In this document: positions 31,471 to 42,633 of the stretch, in pieces
Position numbering within the stretch: the first letter of the stretch is position 1
Layout of the letters: each line of letters starts with the position of its first letter
DNA from: Calamus simplicifolius
Lineage: Eukaryota > Streptophyta > Magnoliopsida > Arecales > Arecaceae
Direction of reading: 5' to 3'
DNA length: 64,000 bases
Assembly (NCBI GenBank): GCA_900491605.1
Contig: UESW01004361.1
Span: forward strand, 355,223 to 419,222
Position numbers and translations under genes: made by a program
The notes under the pieces: generated by a model
Seen by the model: the letters and a program-made list of their open reading frames with translations, nothing else
Databases searched by the model: none
What the model was told of the DNA's origin: nothing

Positions 31471-31987
31471 TTCGAACTAAAGTCCCGGCAAAAAATCAAA
31501 GCACGCAAGCCCCGATTAAAGCTGAAGGACTTCCAAACAGTCCCCAAAACTTTGGCCAGTTTGAAAAAAGCACACTGTGCAAAACCATCAACGAACACAA
31601 AGTGTGCACCTCCAGCAAACCCCTAAAAGGTTCGGTAGGCCCTACATGACCGGCTGCGAACCCTCGGCAAAGTTGGGAAATCCCTCCCTGCTACTAAAAT
31701 CCCTGGGCAATGCCCCTATAACCTATCGCCCAAAATGCCTGTCTCAAACAAAGCCATGACTCAGCGCGTAAACCAATGAAGCCACCGAGGCTCCCTGACT
31801 ATTCAAACAGAAACGAATGGTTCTTCTTTGAGCTAAACGACGATCTCGGAGAATAAGAGGTTGTCAAAAAGGCCTTTTTCATTGATTAGAAAAGTAAATA
31901 CAAAAAGAGAAGGAGAAAAAACAAAAAGAAAGTGGCCCTCACAGGGACATAGCGACTCCCGCCAGGTGCAGCCGAGTCTTCCAAACG
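31471..31987. other. Spacer between array A and antisense gene 3 in E3
   Basis: It corresponds to E2 16441-16880 in place. No ORF with recognisable content. The minus strand just past the ORF3 stop is T-rich with possible poly(A) context (aatcaatgaaaaa), so it may hold the 3' end of antisense gene 3. Confidence 0.35.
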
Positions 31988-32251
31988 CTAGGACAGCTCG
32001 GCGACTCGTTGGTGGAGGGACGCTATCTCCTCCTTCTGCTGGTCCATGACCCAGCGAAGGGCCTCGGCCTCCCTCGTAGAAACGGCAAGATACTCCTCAA
32101 CAACCTTCTCAAGCCGCTCATGGCTTGCAAAGGCTGATAATAGGGCCAGGCCATCGACCACGATGGTGGGGTGACTCCCCTCGGAGCCCCTAGGGCCGTT
32201 GATCACTATGCCTAATCTATCAGGTGATTGCTCTCCACCTTGAAAAGCCAT
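31988..32251 (-). CDS. Antisense gene 3 of E3: small coiled-coil protein
   Basis: This is the homologue of E2 16138-16440. The Met at 32251 (MAFQGGEQ) is chosen by that comparison; the frame itself extends to 32278. Conserved positions include IVVDGLALLSAFAS, then VVEEYLAVSTREAEALRWVM and DQQKEEIASLHQRVAELS. It ends about 15 residues before the E2 protein. The C-terminal half is predicted coiled coil. Function unknown. It is intact here although gag-pol of E3 carries about ten stops. Confidence 0.5.
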   Translation of the reverse strand: MAFQGGEQSPDRLGIVINGPRGSEGSHPTIVVDGLALLSAFASHERLEKVVEEYLAVSTREAEALRWVMDQQKEEIASLHQRVAELS

Positions 32252-32310
32252 GTCGAGAGCTATTGAGAGGCTAACCAAAAAGGACGATGAATGCTGGCAC
32301 CCCTCTCATC

Positions 32311-32320
32311 CATATTTATA
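32311..32320 (-). promoter_or_regulatory. TATA box of antisense gene 3 in E3
   Basis: The minus strand reads TATAAATATG, matching gtataaatatga at 16079-16090 in E2, and sits about 69 bp before the ATG at 32251. Confidence 0.6.
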
Positions 32321-32324
32321 CTCC

Positions 32325-32754
32325 TCATGTGAGTATCTCGATCAGTCGGGTTATAAATACCGACCCATGGGAATTCGCCACGTGTCGCCACTTTAACTAG
32401 TGACCACAGGACCCGAAGGGCCACATCCCTTCTCGAGCAAAATCAGTAAACGTCGACGAACTGTTCGGGAACCCCCCTCCTTCTCTAGAAATGGGGTTCC
32501 TCCCGATCTGCCGGGCCCTCGCAGTAAATGCCCTCAATACTCCTTCAAGCTATCTTAAATTGGCCACCCTTTGGAAAATGTGAAAAAGAAGGAGCACCGT
32601 CACCTGACGATAATTCACTCCCTCGGGAGTGGCTAAATCATAAATGATGAGCGTACCCATGTGCCGCCCATTCCGCCTTGACACTCCTCACCGAGTCTCA
32701 CAGGGGCTAGGTATCATGACTCACGGTGGCGACTAAGTCATCTCTTCAAGCTCT
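32325..32754. other. Spacer upstream of antisense gene 3 in E3
   Basis: No recognised gene. It is placed like E2 15676-16079. It contains phrases such as gcgccacgtgtcgcc-like G-box cores (ccacgtgtc near 32380), which could be promoter elements; this is weak evidence. Confidence 0.3.
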
Positions 32755-32965
32755 AAATCTCTGAACCTTGGCTAGGTCGAGTAACAATTCTCTGAACCTC
32801 GGCTGGGCCGAGTAACCATTCTCCAAACCTCGGCTGGGCGGAGTAACCATTCTCCGAACCTCGGCTGGGCTGAGTAACCATTCTCCGAACCCCGGCAGAG
32901 CTAGATCACAAATCTCTGCACCCCAATAAGGTCGAGTAGTAAATCTCTGAGCTTCGGCCAGAGTC
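32755..32965. repeat. Array B of E3
   Basis: About six units follow tctccgaacctcggctgggc plus gagtaaccat. The unit is related to array A but has a different linker. It lies between antisense genes 3 and 2, as array B of E2 does. Confidence 0.85.
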
Positions 32966-33310
32966 AAGAAACATGTTCTACCACCGAACAATCTCCAAAT
33001 TTCCGTCTGGATTTGGGTGGCTTACAAGCCTCGATTGGCTCGAATAGCGCGAGATCCTCGCCCAAAAACAAACAAGATGTCCTTATGCCTCGTTTCGTCA
33101 CCAACAATAACAACTTGGTGCAAAAGAGACAGAAATTAAGAAAAAGAACAAAAATTTCTTTATTTCATTGCCATCGAAATCGATTACAACCGCCTGAGAC
33201 GCATTACAAGAGCATTGAAATGCATAAAATAAAGACGGGTACAAAACTCGGGCAAACTACTCCAAAGCAGATCCGAGCAACCGTGATGCTCCGGCGTCCG
33301 GACCGACAAA

Positions 33311-33955
33311 TCAGACAAACCATGAACAATCAGCCCAAGCCGATAATGGGCAGACGACATGGACCAACCGTTGCGGCCAGCTTCGGTAAATAATGATATC
33401 TCGGTGACCCAACCGGGATATCAAAATAATCGAAAAGGATGGACGGGATAGTACCCCAAACCACCCAACCGAGAGGCCCCCCGATGAGTAGAAAGGAAGC
33501 TCGCAGGCCCTGGCGCCAGAGCGCTCCCGCAAACCGGGTGTGTTCCACTCCACATTGCCCAAACTCAAAGGCAAGGTACCTACGGGCGACACACCATCAC
33601 CCCCTCCCCATGTGGCAAAAGATTCCCCAGGCGGGCAAGCCCAGGAATCCAAACCAGGGGAGGAGGCGAAATTCATGCAACCCATGGGGAGCCCGCGTAC
33701 ACTTCCTACCGTATGTCCCCAAGGGAGAACCACAAAGGACACACGGGAAGCGTATATGTGCGCTTTCCATGCGATCCCTGCGGACCTCTTGTGCGCTCTC
33801 CGTACGATCTCTGAAGGTCCTTCCTTGAGGGCAAGCTGCCCCCCATCGGCTCCTTTGTCACCCCAGCTATCTGGGGGATAGCGGCGACTTCCAGAGGACA
33901 AGCTCGGTTCTCCCACAATAAACCTTGGAGAAACAGGCATCGCGAGTGTCTTCAT
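33311..33955 (-). CDS. Antisense gene 2 of E3: unidentified 214-aa ORF
   Basis: I do not recognise this family. From the ATG at 33955 the frame is open for 214 codons. It begins with a Ser/Arg/Gly-rich part, then PPDSWGDKGADGG, RRAHKRSAGIAWKAHIYASR and VSFVVLPWGHTVGSV, which are shared in pattern with E2 13977-14231. The rest is Gly/Ser/aromatic-rich with no predicted domain. A TATAAAAAGGGG box lies about 50 bp upstream (34003-34014), and AATAAA on the same strand at 33159-33164. It may be a coding gene or a conserved non-coding antisense transcript with a chance frame. Confidence 0.4.
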   Translation of the reverse strand: MKTLAMPVSPRFIVGEPSLSSGSRRYPPDSWGDKGADGGQLALKEGPSEIVRRAHKRSAGIAWKAHIYASRVSFVVLPWGHTVGSVRGLPMGCMNFASSPGLDSWACPPGESFATWGGGDGVSPVGTLPLSLGNVEWNTPGLRERSGARACELPFYSSGGLSVGWFGVLSRPSFSIILISRLGHRDIIIYRSWPQRLVHVVCPLSAWADCSWFV

Positions 33956-34002
33956 GATTCACAGGAAAGAAAATTTCGGGGTGGCCCAACACACCCATCT
34001 TT

Positions 34003-34014
34003 CCCCTTTTTATA
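34003..34014 (-). promoter_or_regulatory. TATA box of antisense gene 2 in E3
   Basis: The minus strand reads TTATAAAAAGGGG, close to the E2 box at 13907-13918. The copia element E4 inserted only about 30 bp upstream of it, at 34043, and so separated this promoter from its upstream DNA. Confidence 0.55.
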
Positions 34015-34042
34015 AGCAGAGGCAAGCCGGGAACAGCTATCA

Positions 34043-35541
34043 TGTTGATCCACTCATTGATTTTGATGATTAATAAAGGAATTGAGTATATTCATTTGAT
34101 TACTAATGGATTTCATAAGTGTTTCAGGACTTAAATTTATTTGATCAATTTAAAGGAATTAAGAAATGATTTTGAATCATATACAAATCAGAGATTTTAA
34201 AGTTTCAGAGCTTGGAGTCGACACCTAGAAGTCTGGAGCCGACCCCATGGCCAATTCAATTTTAATCTGATTTTTGATATAACCTGGAGCCGACACCTAG
34301 AGTTTCGGAGCGACACCTAATGTTTCGGAGTCGACACTTTACTGTGTCAGGAGCCGACTCCGATGCTGGAATAGAGTGATGATTTTTCTGAGCATCCTGG
34401 AGCCGACACCTTCAGTTTTTGGGAGCCGACACCTGACGACGGCGAGCCGACACTTGCTTTTTCGGAGCCGACTCCATGACGAACTCAGAATTTACTATTT
34501 ATGGAAAAACGATTCGGAGCCGACACCTGAAAAGCTGGAGCCGACTCCAACCCACCTGGACAAAAAATCAAAAATGCCAGATCAGCTCTAACGGTAATAT
34601 TTTTGATTTCTGACATCTAACGGCTATTTTTTATGAATGGAAAATCCTTCCAGGTACACTCCAACGGCTAGATTTCACCCAAAAATGAATGAAAAAAATC
34701 TATAAAAAGGGGGAAAAACAACCGTTTGAAAATATAGAAAGAGAGAGATAGAAACGGATAGACACAATCAAAAATCAAAATCCTAGAAGTCTTGAGCCGT
34801 ATATCCAAGAGAGGAGCTTTCAATTTCTAAACCTTCCACTCCACAAAGCTCAAAGAAGAATCCAAGCCGTTCAAATAGAGGAAAATCGGAGGATTCTCTC
34901 GAAGAAAGAGACCTACTTTTCAATCTTCTCAACTGCATCCACTGTGAAGAATCGGAGCTGAGGCTTGATTCAACCCAGCAAGGAGAAGAGGAAAAGAAGA
35001 AAAGAAGAAAAGCTCAAAGCCAAACAACTTCAAATCAGGCTTTTCTAAACCTATTTACTTTTCTTTGAATATTGCTCATTAAGGAGCTGTGAAAATTTGT
35101 AAAACATTTTATACTTGCTTGTGCCTAGTTCAATCAAAGGGGATTGAACTAGTGGAGGTTGTTAACCTCGGGTCAAGCTAGTTTTGCTTGAGTCTTGGGT
35201 TTTGTGCTGGTGAGCCCGAAAAACCGGCTGGGTTCGTTGTGATCCGGGTAAAACAACAAGTTTGAGTTGTGAACTTGTAAAACAACTCGCTGTAATCGAG
35301 GAGATTATAGTGTGGACCCAAGTAGGATCTTGGGAGTGGACGTAGGTGTTGGATACACCGAACCACTATAAAATCTTTGTGTTTGCCGTGCTTCCATTGA
35401 CTCTATCTATCTCTATTTTATTCACTGTACTTTGTATTTACATTGCATTTGCTTTCATTCTTCTTAAGCAAACATTTTTAAAAGGCTAAATTTTTAAAGA
35501 ACCCAATTCACCCCCCTCTTGGGTTGTCATCTGGGCCAACA
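34043..35541 (+). repeat. 5' LTR of E4
   Basis: 1499 bp with TGTTG...CAACA ends. It contains many copies of the 13-mer GGAGCCGACACCT and its variant GGAGTCGACACCT (34215-34560). It aligns with 42634-44135 with scattered substitutions and small indels, which points to a fairly recent but not brand-new insertion. Confidence 0.95.
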
Positions 35542-35543
35542 AT

Positions 35544-35555
35544 TGGTATCAGAGC
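35544..35555 (+). other. Primer-binding site of E4 (initiator Met tRNA)
   Basis: TGGTATCAGAGC follows the LTR end after two bases. It is the standard complement to the 3' end of plant initiator methionine tRNA. Confidence 0.9.
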
Positions 35556-35602
35556 AAGTGCTCATTAGATTTTGATCACACGATCAAGAGCTAAAGATCC
35601 AA

Positions 35603-36427
35603 ATGGCAACTCAAGTTGGATCATTTGCTGAAGGTCATTCTACAAATAGACCTCCTTTGTTTAATGGTTCCAACTATTCTTATTGGAAAGCAAGAATGAG
35701 GATATTCATTCAAGCTTCTGATTATGAATTATGGGGTGTTATAACTAATGGACCTAGTACACCCACACACGTTGTTGATGGCACTATTGTTCCTAAGCCC
35801 GAAAGGGATTGGAATGATAATGATAGGAAAATGGCACAGCTCAATGCTAAGGCCATGAATGTCTTATATTGCTCTTTAGATGCTAATGAATTTAATAGAA
35901 TCTCCACTTGTAATTCCGCAAAGGAGATTTGGGATAGATTAGAGGTTACCCATGAGGGTACTAACCAAGTAAAAGAATCCAAAATAAATATTCTGGTTCA
36001 TAAATATGAGTTATTTTGCATGGAACAAACTGAAAATATAGCTAGCATGTATACTAGATTTACTGATATTGTAAATGGGTTGAAAAGTTTAGGCAAAACA
36101 TATTCTAACTCTGAACTTGTTCGAAAAATTCTCAGGTCACTTCCAAGAACGTGGGAAGCGAAGGTGACAGCAATCCAAGAAGCAAAGGACCTCAACACCT
36201 TACCCTTAGAGGAGCTTCTAGGATCCCTAATGACCCATGAATTGACCATGAAGCAGCACATAGAAGAAGATGTGAAAAAGAAAAAGACCATAGCTCTTAA
36301 GGCTGCTGAAAATGAGGAGAGCTGCAATGATAGTGAAGAAGATGATGATGAGACAGCTCTTCTAGCAAGAAAGTTCAAAAAATTCATGAGGAAAAAGACC
36401 CTTCCACAAGAAGAAATTTGGAGCTAA
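35603..36427 (+). CDS. gag: gag of E4 (copia, UBN2-type)
   Basis: This open frame of 274 codons begins MATQVGSFAEGHSTNRPPLF and contains NYSYWKARMRIFIQASDYEL, the copia Gag/UBN2 signature. It continues through KEIWDRLEVTHEGT and LRSLPRTWEAKVTAIQEAKD to an acidic C terminus. In the family Gag continues into a zinc knuckle; here the frame is cut by a stop at 36425, and the knuckle follows in another frame. Confidence 0.88.
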   Translation: MATQVGSFAEGHSTNRPPLFNGSNYSYWKARMRIFIQASDYELWGVITNGPSTPTHVVDGTIVPKPERDWNDNDRKMAQLNAKAMNVLYCSLDANEFNRISTCNSAKEIWDRLEVTHEGTNQVKESKINILVHKYELFCMEQTENIASMYTRFTDIVNGLKSLGKTYSNSELVRKILRSLPRTWEAKVTAIQEAKDLNTLPLEELLGSLMTHELTMKQHIEEDVKKKKTIALKAAENEESCNDSEEDDDETALLARKFKKFMRKKTLPQEEIWS

Positions 36428-37230
36428 GATGGAAGGAGAAAAAGAAAAAGAAAGGACAAGGATAAAGAGAAAGACCCCTTGATTTGCTAAATGTAAGAAA
36501 CCGGGGCATTACAGATATGATTGTCCTCAACTGAAAAAGACTTTCAAGAAGAAGAAGAAAGCCTATGTTGCAACCTGGAGCGACAGCGATCCTCATCGGA
36601 GGAAGAACAAAAGGAGGTTGCTAACATTTGCTTTATGGCAAACGAAGAGGATGAGGTAAGTTCTGAAAACCCTTGCGATGAATTTGCTTTTGATGAATTG
36701 TTTGATGCTTTTAATGAACTTGTGGTGATTTCAAAATTTTGAAAAAGAAATATAAGTTTTTGAAAAATGAAAATTTAACTTTGATTGAAGAAAAAGAAAA
36801 TCTTAATAAAGAAACTAAAGTGCTGAAATCTGAAAAAGACAATTTGACTAAAGAAAAAGAATCAATTTCTAATGAAAATGATAAACTAAAGAAGGAAGTT
36901 GATAAATATAAAAGTATTGTTGATAAATTCACTTATAGTTCAGAAAAACTTAATTTATTGTTAAGTAATCAAAGAGCTATATATGATAAGGCTGGTTTAG
37001 GATATAGACCTAATTTGAAACAAAAATTTGTCAAAAACTTTTTTAAAAGAACAAAATGATAATGTTACATGTCATTACTGTAACAAGAAGGGACATAAAG
37101 TTTTTGAATGCAATTTTAAGAAAATAGATAAGAAGATAAATAGTAAAGAAAGAAAATTTGGGTTCCTAAAGGAACAATTGTTTATGCTACTAACCATGAA
37201 GGACCCAAGAAAGCTTGGGTACCTAAATAT
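36428..37230 (+). pseudogene. gag: Distal gag of E4: zinc knuckles and coiled coil
   Basis: A first knuckle reads AKCKKPGHYRYDCPQLKK near 36490-36540, with the expected first Cys lost by a small indel. A Lys/Glu-rich coiled coil (LTLIEEKENLNKETKVLKSE) spans 36739-36960. A second CCHC box, CHYCNKKGHKVFEC, lies near 37072-37113. Several frame changes interrupt the region. Two knuckles with a long coil are typical of Sirevirus Gag. Confidence 0.75.
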
Positions 37231-37249
37231 AAGACTTAATTATTTTTGC

Positions 37250-37778
37250 AGGAGTGTCTTGCGGCCAAAAGATCAAAGAAAAGTGGTATCTCGATAGCGG
37301 CTGCTCAAGGCACATGACGGGTGACAAGGATCAATTCATCACCCTTGAAAGCAAAAGAGGAGGAGTAGTTACATTTGGCGACAATGGCAAAGGCCAAATC
37401 TTGGGGTTTGGTAACATTCAAATAACTCCCTCCACATATATTGAAAATGTCTTATATGTTGATGGTTTGAAACATAATTTAATTAGCATTAGTCAATTAT
37501 GTGACAAAGGTTTTAAAGTATCATTTGAATCTTCTATATGCATAGTTTCTAATCCCATTGATAATAGCATTGTTTTTATTGGAAATAGAAATGGCAATGT
37601 ATACCTGATTGATTTAGACAATTTGTCTACAAGTAATCATTGCCTAGTTGCTAATAATGCTAATATAAATGAGATTGGTTGGTTGTGGCATCGTAGATTA
37701 GGTCATGCAAGCACACACCTTATTTCAAAATTAATTAAGAATGGATTTAGTAAAAGGACTTCCACAATTAGATTTTGA
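37250..37778 (+). pseudogene. pol: Protease and pre-integrase domain of E4
   Basis: The motif WYLDSGCSRHMTGDKDQF is the copia aspartic protease active site. LYVDGLKHNLISISQLCDKG follows, and WLWHRRLGHASTHLISKL is the GAG-pre-integrase zinc part. The frame is open for about 174 codons, then breaks near 37760. Confidence 0.88.
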
Positions 37779-38560
37779 AAATAATAAAATTGTGATGCAT
37801 GTCAATTTGGAAAACAAACTAGAAATTCTTTCAAAACTAAAAATATTGTTTCCACTTCTAGGCCACTTGAACTACTTCACATGGATCTTTTTGGACCTAC
37901 TAGAACCACAAGTCTAGGAGGAAAGAAATATGGTCTTGTGATTGTAGATGATTACTCTAGATACACTTGGGTAATATTTTTAGCTCACAAAGATGAGACT
38001 TTCTCGATATTCCTGAAATTCTTCAAGAAAGTCACAAATGAGAAAAACACACCATAGTGTCTCTAAGAAGTGATCATGGCACTGAATTTGAAAATCATTT
38101 ATTTGAAAATTTTTGCATAGAAAATGGCATCCATCATAATTTTTCTGCACCTAGAACACCGCAACAAAATGGTGTAGTTGAAAGAAAAAATAGAACCTAG
38201 AAGACATGGCCCGTACCATGCTATGTGAAAGCAACTTACCAAAATATTTTTGGGCAGAAGCTATAAACACAGCATGTTACATCCTTAATAGAGCTTTAAT
38301 TAGACCAATCATTAAGAAAACACCTTATGAACTTATGGAATAATAGAAAACCAAACATAAGCTACTTTCATGCATTTGGTTGTAAGTGTTTCATTCATAA
38401 TAATGGCAAAGATAACCTAGGAAAATTTGATGCAAAATCTGATGAAGGCATTTCTTAGGATATTCAACATCTAGTAAAGCTTATAGAGTATTTAACAAGA
38501 AACTTAATAGTAGAAGAATCTATTCATGTAATTTTGATGAATCTTTAGCATCAAGTTCTG
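37779..38560 (+). pseudogene. pol: Integrase of E4, several frameshifts
   Basis: The pieces are CDACQFGKQTRNSFKTK (zinc), LLHMDLFGPTRT (first Asp), LRSDHGTEFEN (second Asp) and PQQNGVVERKNRT (Glu), then a chain ending ACYILNRALIRPI. At least four indels or stops separate them (for example near 38055 and 38195). The catalytic residues themselves are preserved. Confidence 0.85.
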
Positions 38561-38819
38561 AAAAGATTGATGATGAGGAAGATACAAACATTTGAAAGAG
38601 ACATTGAAAAATTAATATGAGTATCTTCAGATCATGAACAAGAAGCTAAAGATAATGATTCACCTAAGTGATGATGTTATGATGAAATCATAATGATATA
38701 GATCTACCTAGAGATTGGAGATATGCCTATGGTCATCCAAGGAATTAATTATAGGTGATCCATCTCAAGGATAAGAACTAGATCATCAATGAGAAATCAA
38801 TAATCATCTTGCATTTGTA

Positions 38820-40330
38820 TCTCAAATTGAACCTAAAACTATTGAAGAAGCTGAAAAAGATAATAATTGGATGTTAGCCATGCAAGAAGAATTAAATCAA
38901 TTCACTAGAAATAATGTTTGGACATTAGTGAAAGACCTAAAAATCATTCTGTAATAGGATCAAAATGGGTTTTAGAAATAAATTAGATGAAAATGGCATA
39001 GTAATTAGAAACAAAGCTAGATTAGTTGCAAAAGGATATAATCAAGAAGAAGGTATTGATTTTGATGAAACCTTTGCACCTGTAGCTAGACTTAGAAGCC
39101 ATTAGATTTTACTTGCATTTGCATGTCATATGCATTAAACTTATTTCAAATGGATGTTAAAAGCGCATTTTTAAATGGATTTATAAATGAAGAAGTTTAT
39201 GTTGAACAACCACCAGGTTTTGAAGATCATGAATTTCAAATCACGTTTTTAAATTACACAAAGCACTATATGGTTTGAAACAAGCACCTAGAGCTTGGTA
39301 TGATAGATTAAGTAAATTTTAATTGAAAATGATTTTAAGAGGAAATGTTGATAAAACACTATTTTTGAAAAAAAAGTAAAGATTTATTGTAGTACAAATA
39401 TGTTGATGACATTGTTTTGGTGCTACTAACAATTTCTTTGTCAAGAATTTGCAAAGTTAATGCAGGGAGAATTCGAGATGAGCATGATGGGAGAACTCAA
39501 CTTCTTCCTTGGACTCCAAATCAAACAAAGCAAAGAGGGAATCTTATCAACCAAACCAAATACACAAGAGAACTACTCAAGAAATTTGGTATGGAAGTCA
39601 ATGAAACCCTTGGAACACCAATGAGTCCTTCATGCAAGCTGGACAAAGATGAAGAAGGTAAGAAAGTGATCAAAAGTATTATCGAGGTATATCGGATCCC
39701 TTCTTTATTTAACAGCAAGTAGACCAGATATTATGTTTGCAGTATGTTTATGTGCTAGATTTCAATCTGAACCTAAAGAATCACATTTAATAGCTGTTAA
39801 AAGAATTTTAAGATATTTAATGGAACTAAAAATGTAGGTTTATGGTATTCTAGAGACTCAACATTAAACCTAATTGCATATTCTGATTCTGATTATGCTG
39901 GATGTAAATTGATAGAAAAAGCACAAGTGGTGCATGCCAATTCTTAGGAGTAACTTAATCTCATGGTTTAGCAAAAAGCAAAATTCGGTTGCATTATCTA
40001 CTGCTGAAGCTGAATATGTTGCAGCTGGAAGTTGCTGTGCTCAAATCCTATGGATTAAGCGACAACTTGAAGACTATGGTATAACCCTTGATAAAACACC
40101 ATTAGATGTGATAACACTAGTGCAATCAATCTAACTAAAAATCCAATTCAACATTCAAGAACAAAACACATTGAAATTAGATATCATTTTATAAGAGAAC
40201 ATGTAGCTAATAATGAAATTTGTCTTGAATATGTTAATACAGAAGAACAATTAGCTGACATATTTACAAAACCTTTAAGTGAAGAAAGATTTTGTTATCT
40301 TAGAGGAGAATTAGGAATTTGTGACCCTTT
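38820..40330 (+). pseudogene. pol: Reverse transcriptase and RNase H of E4
   Basis: Pieces recognisable in different frames are MLAMQEELNQFTRNNVWTLV, FQMDVKSAFLNGFINEEVYV, KALYGLKQAPRAWYDRLSKF and the catalytic YVDDIVL near 39404. They continue with QTKYTRELLKKFGMEVNETL, the RNase H part SWFSKKQNSVALSTAEAEYV, and the end EEQLADIFTKPLSEERFCYL. Many frameshifts and stops show that pol is dead. Confidence 0.87.
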
Positions 40331-40499
40331 GGAATGATTTTGAAACTTAAGGAATGCATCTAGAATTTCTATCAATTTCTTGAATCCCTTCACTATTTTA
40401 AGGAAAATTATCTAGTCATTGAGCTATTTGATCCTTAATACTCCATAATTTTATCAAAATTTTATAAGATTTATTTTGACAGTTTCAGTCATTTGTATC

Positions 40500-40710
40500 T
40501 CATATATTTTTTGCTGAATTGTCTCAGGAGTCGACACCTCAGAATGAGGAGTCGACACCGACTGTGTTCTCGGTCTGACCTTGGAGCCGACACCTGGAGT
40601 CGACTCCAGTTCGAGCGCTGACTGTGTTAGCGATTTGGAGTCGACACCCGACTTTGCGGGAGTCGACACCTGGGAGTCAAATGTTGATTTATTAGGGCAG
40701 AGTCGACACC
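40500..40710. repeat. Cluster of GGAGTCGACACC motifs downstream of E4 pol
   Basis: About eight copies of ggag(t/c)cgacacc with variable spacing. The same 13-mer is spread through both E4 LTRs (34215-34560, 42800-43140). The spacers are unrelated, so this is a dispersed motif and not a tandem repeat. Confidence 0.8.
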
Positions 40711-40813
40711 TCGTCATTTCATATCTTCTCAAATCCTAACCAAACTCTTCCAAAATTTCTCCAAAACTTCCCCATCTCTAATTCCATCCAAATCGAACCT
40801 TTCCAAAGATCAA

Positions 40814-42060
40814 ATGGCACCCAAAAGAGAATCAGTGGTTGGAGCGCCGGTAACTAGGGAAAGCGGTCCGACGTCCCGTTCGCGAGCCGACTCCAAGCAG
40901 CGATTCGTCCACAGATTCCCTCCCCATCTTCCACAAAGGTAGATACCCTACCTGATAGAGTTGTCACAATGGGAGAAAAGTCGATTTTGACCTATTTGAA
41001 TGAAGGATTTTTAATAGGAGACAATTGAAGGAAATGGGCTGAGATATTTGTTCATTGATGTTCCTACCTATCTAAAAGAATTTTATAAGAATTTGGCTAG
41101 AGGAGATGGAGGTTTAGTAAGCAATGTTAAAGGGAAAAGGATTCATCTCACTTTCAAAAGCTCGGAAATCTTCTAGCATCCCGATCACTGGTTTAGCCTG
41201 ACATGCATAGTGATAGGTCAGCAGCCCTTTCAAGGATGTTAGGAAGGGATGTAATGAGTTTGAAGAAATTGCCAATCAACTACCTGGAATTAAGATTATT
41301 ACATATATGCAGTAGGATTTGTTTCCAAGACTGGCGGTTTGACTATGTCTCGAGCGAGACATTTGTGTTATGGACAGTGTTCACTGGGCAGCCGATCAAT
41401 CTGGCAGCAATGATGATTTTTATATGGCAGAAGCTGGTGGGAAAAGGAGATCATCCCTCCCTATGGTATGGTCTAACTATGGTTCAAGAGCCAAGGGGTT
41501 AATTAGTGAATGAGCCCAAGAACCTAAGGCACACAGATTATTATAGCTTGGCTACATTCATCGGATGGGTTTTGTCAAGGTGAATGGAATGGGATAGGAA
41601 AGGACATCTAGATGAAAGAGCCCCTATGCCGAGAGTTTCTGAGCCTTGCGAGGCTGGACCATCATTTAGGGCTCCTTCTCTACAGCCTACTCCTGTTCCT
41701 GCTCCTGCACCTGCACAGTTTATGATCAACCTTCCACTTCTTCGACTGGATTCTCAGACCTTCAAATGGAGCAATTAAAAAGTTGTTTGCAGCTCAGAAG
41801 GATGAGTTTGATGTAAATTTATGAATTTAAAAGAAGCACTTTATTCCCTTGATGATCGGATTGCAAAGATTGAATCAACTCTCAACACCTCCGCAGAATC
41901 TTTAAATGGTGATTTGAAGAATATCTTTGAAGAGCTTAAAGAATTTGTGGAGATGGTGAGACTTATTCAAAGTGCAACGCCGAGCTTCAAGACAAAATCA
42001 CAACAGCTTGCACATTTGTTGATGAGAGACTAAAAGATTATGTTAGACTTCAATGTGATG
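40814..42060 (+). pseudogene. Post-pol region of E4: env-like / plant transposon protein remnant
   Basis: A reading starts MAPKRESVVGAPVTRESGPT at 40814. After frame changes it continues as NYLELRLLHICSRICFQDWR and FVLWTVFTGQPINLAAMMIF (41203-41502). A Pro/Ala-rich linker (41630-41730) and a coiled coil (LYSLDDRIAKIESTLNTSAE, 41821-42033) follow. Sireviruses often carry an extra envelope-like ORF after pol, and many plant elements carry a related DNA-binding-like domain in this place. Which of these it was cannot be settled from one broken copy. Confidence 0.45.
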
Positions 42061-42619
42061 GAATGAAAATATAGTAGACATTTAACAAGAATACTAGAAA
42101 GAACTTTTGATGTTGTTTATGTTCAATCTTTTATGTTGTTTACATTTTGATGTAATGAAGTTAAATAATGAAATGTAAAGAAGAATTATGTAATATTGAA
42201 CTTTGTAGTGAAGCTTATTTAATGAATGAAAAGTTTTTATTCTATTTGACTTTTGATTATCTTTTTGATGCAATTATCCTTTGATGCAGTAAAATATTCT
42301 TTACCTTTTTGTTGATTACAAAAAAGGGGGAGAAAATTAGAATTGTATATGCATTAAGAGGGAGAAAATTAAAATTATATGGAAAGAATTATAGTTGAGA
42401 ATGTTAATTGATTATGATGTTGAGTTATTGATATGAATTGATAATTGAATTGAATTGTCTATGCACAAAGAAATCTTAAGTATCAAAGAGGAAGAATAAT
42501 TTGAATTTGAACTTCATAAGGGAAGCTACCTTATTCAGGGGGAGCTTACTCGTAAAGATCACTTCCTTGATATTCTCTTTAAGAATTTAATGCATATACT
42601 CAATGTTTTTGTAATCATC
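42061..42619. other. AT-rich 3' untranslated part of E4
   Basis: No coding capacity. It contains several aaa-ggggagaaaatta phrases (about 42323-42370) resembling extra polypurine tracts before the real one at 42620. Confidence 0.6.
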
Positions 42620-42633
42620 AAAAAGGGGGAGAT
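42620..42633 (+). other. Polypurine tract of E4
   Basis: AAAAAGGGGGAGA lies directly before the 3' LTR start, the place of plus-strand priming. Confidence 0.85.

Noticed and set aside
40814..42060. True viral envelope gene in the copia element
   Set aside because: The post-pol region shows no clear signal peptide, fusion or transmembrane arrangement, so I call it only env-like or transposon-protein-like.
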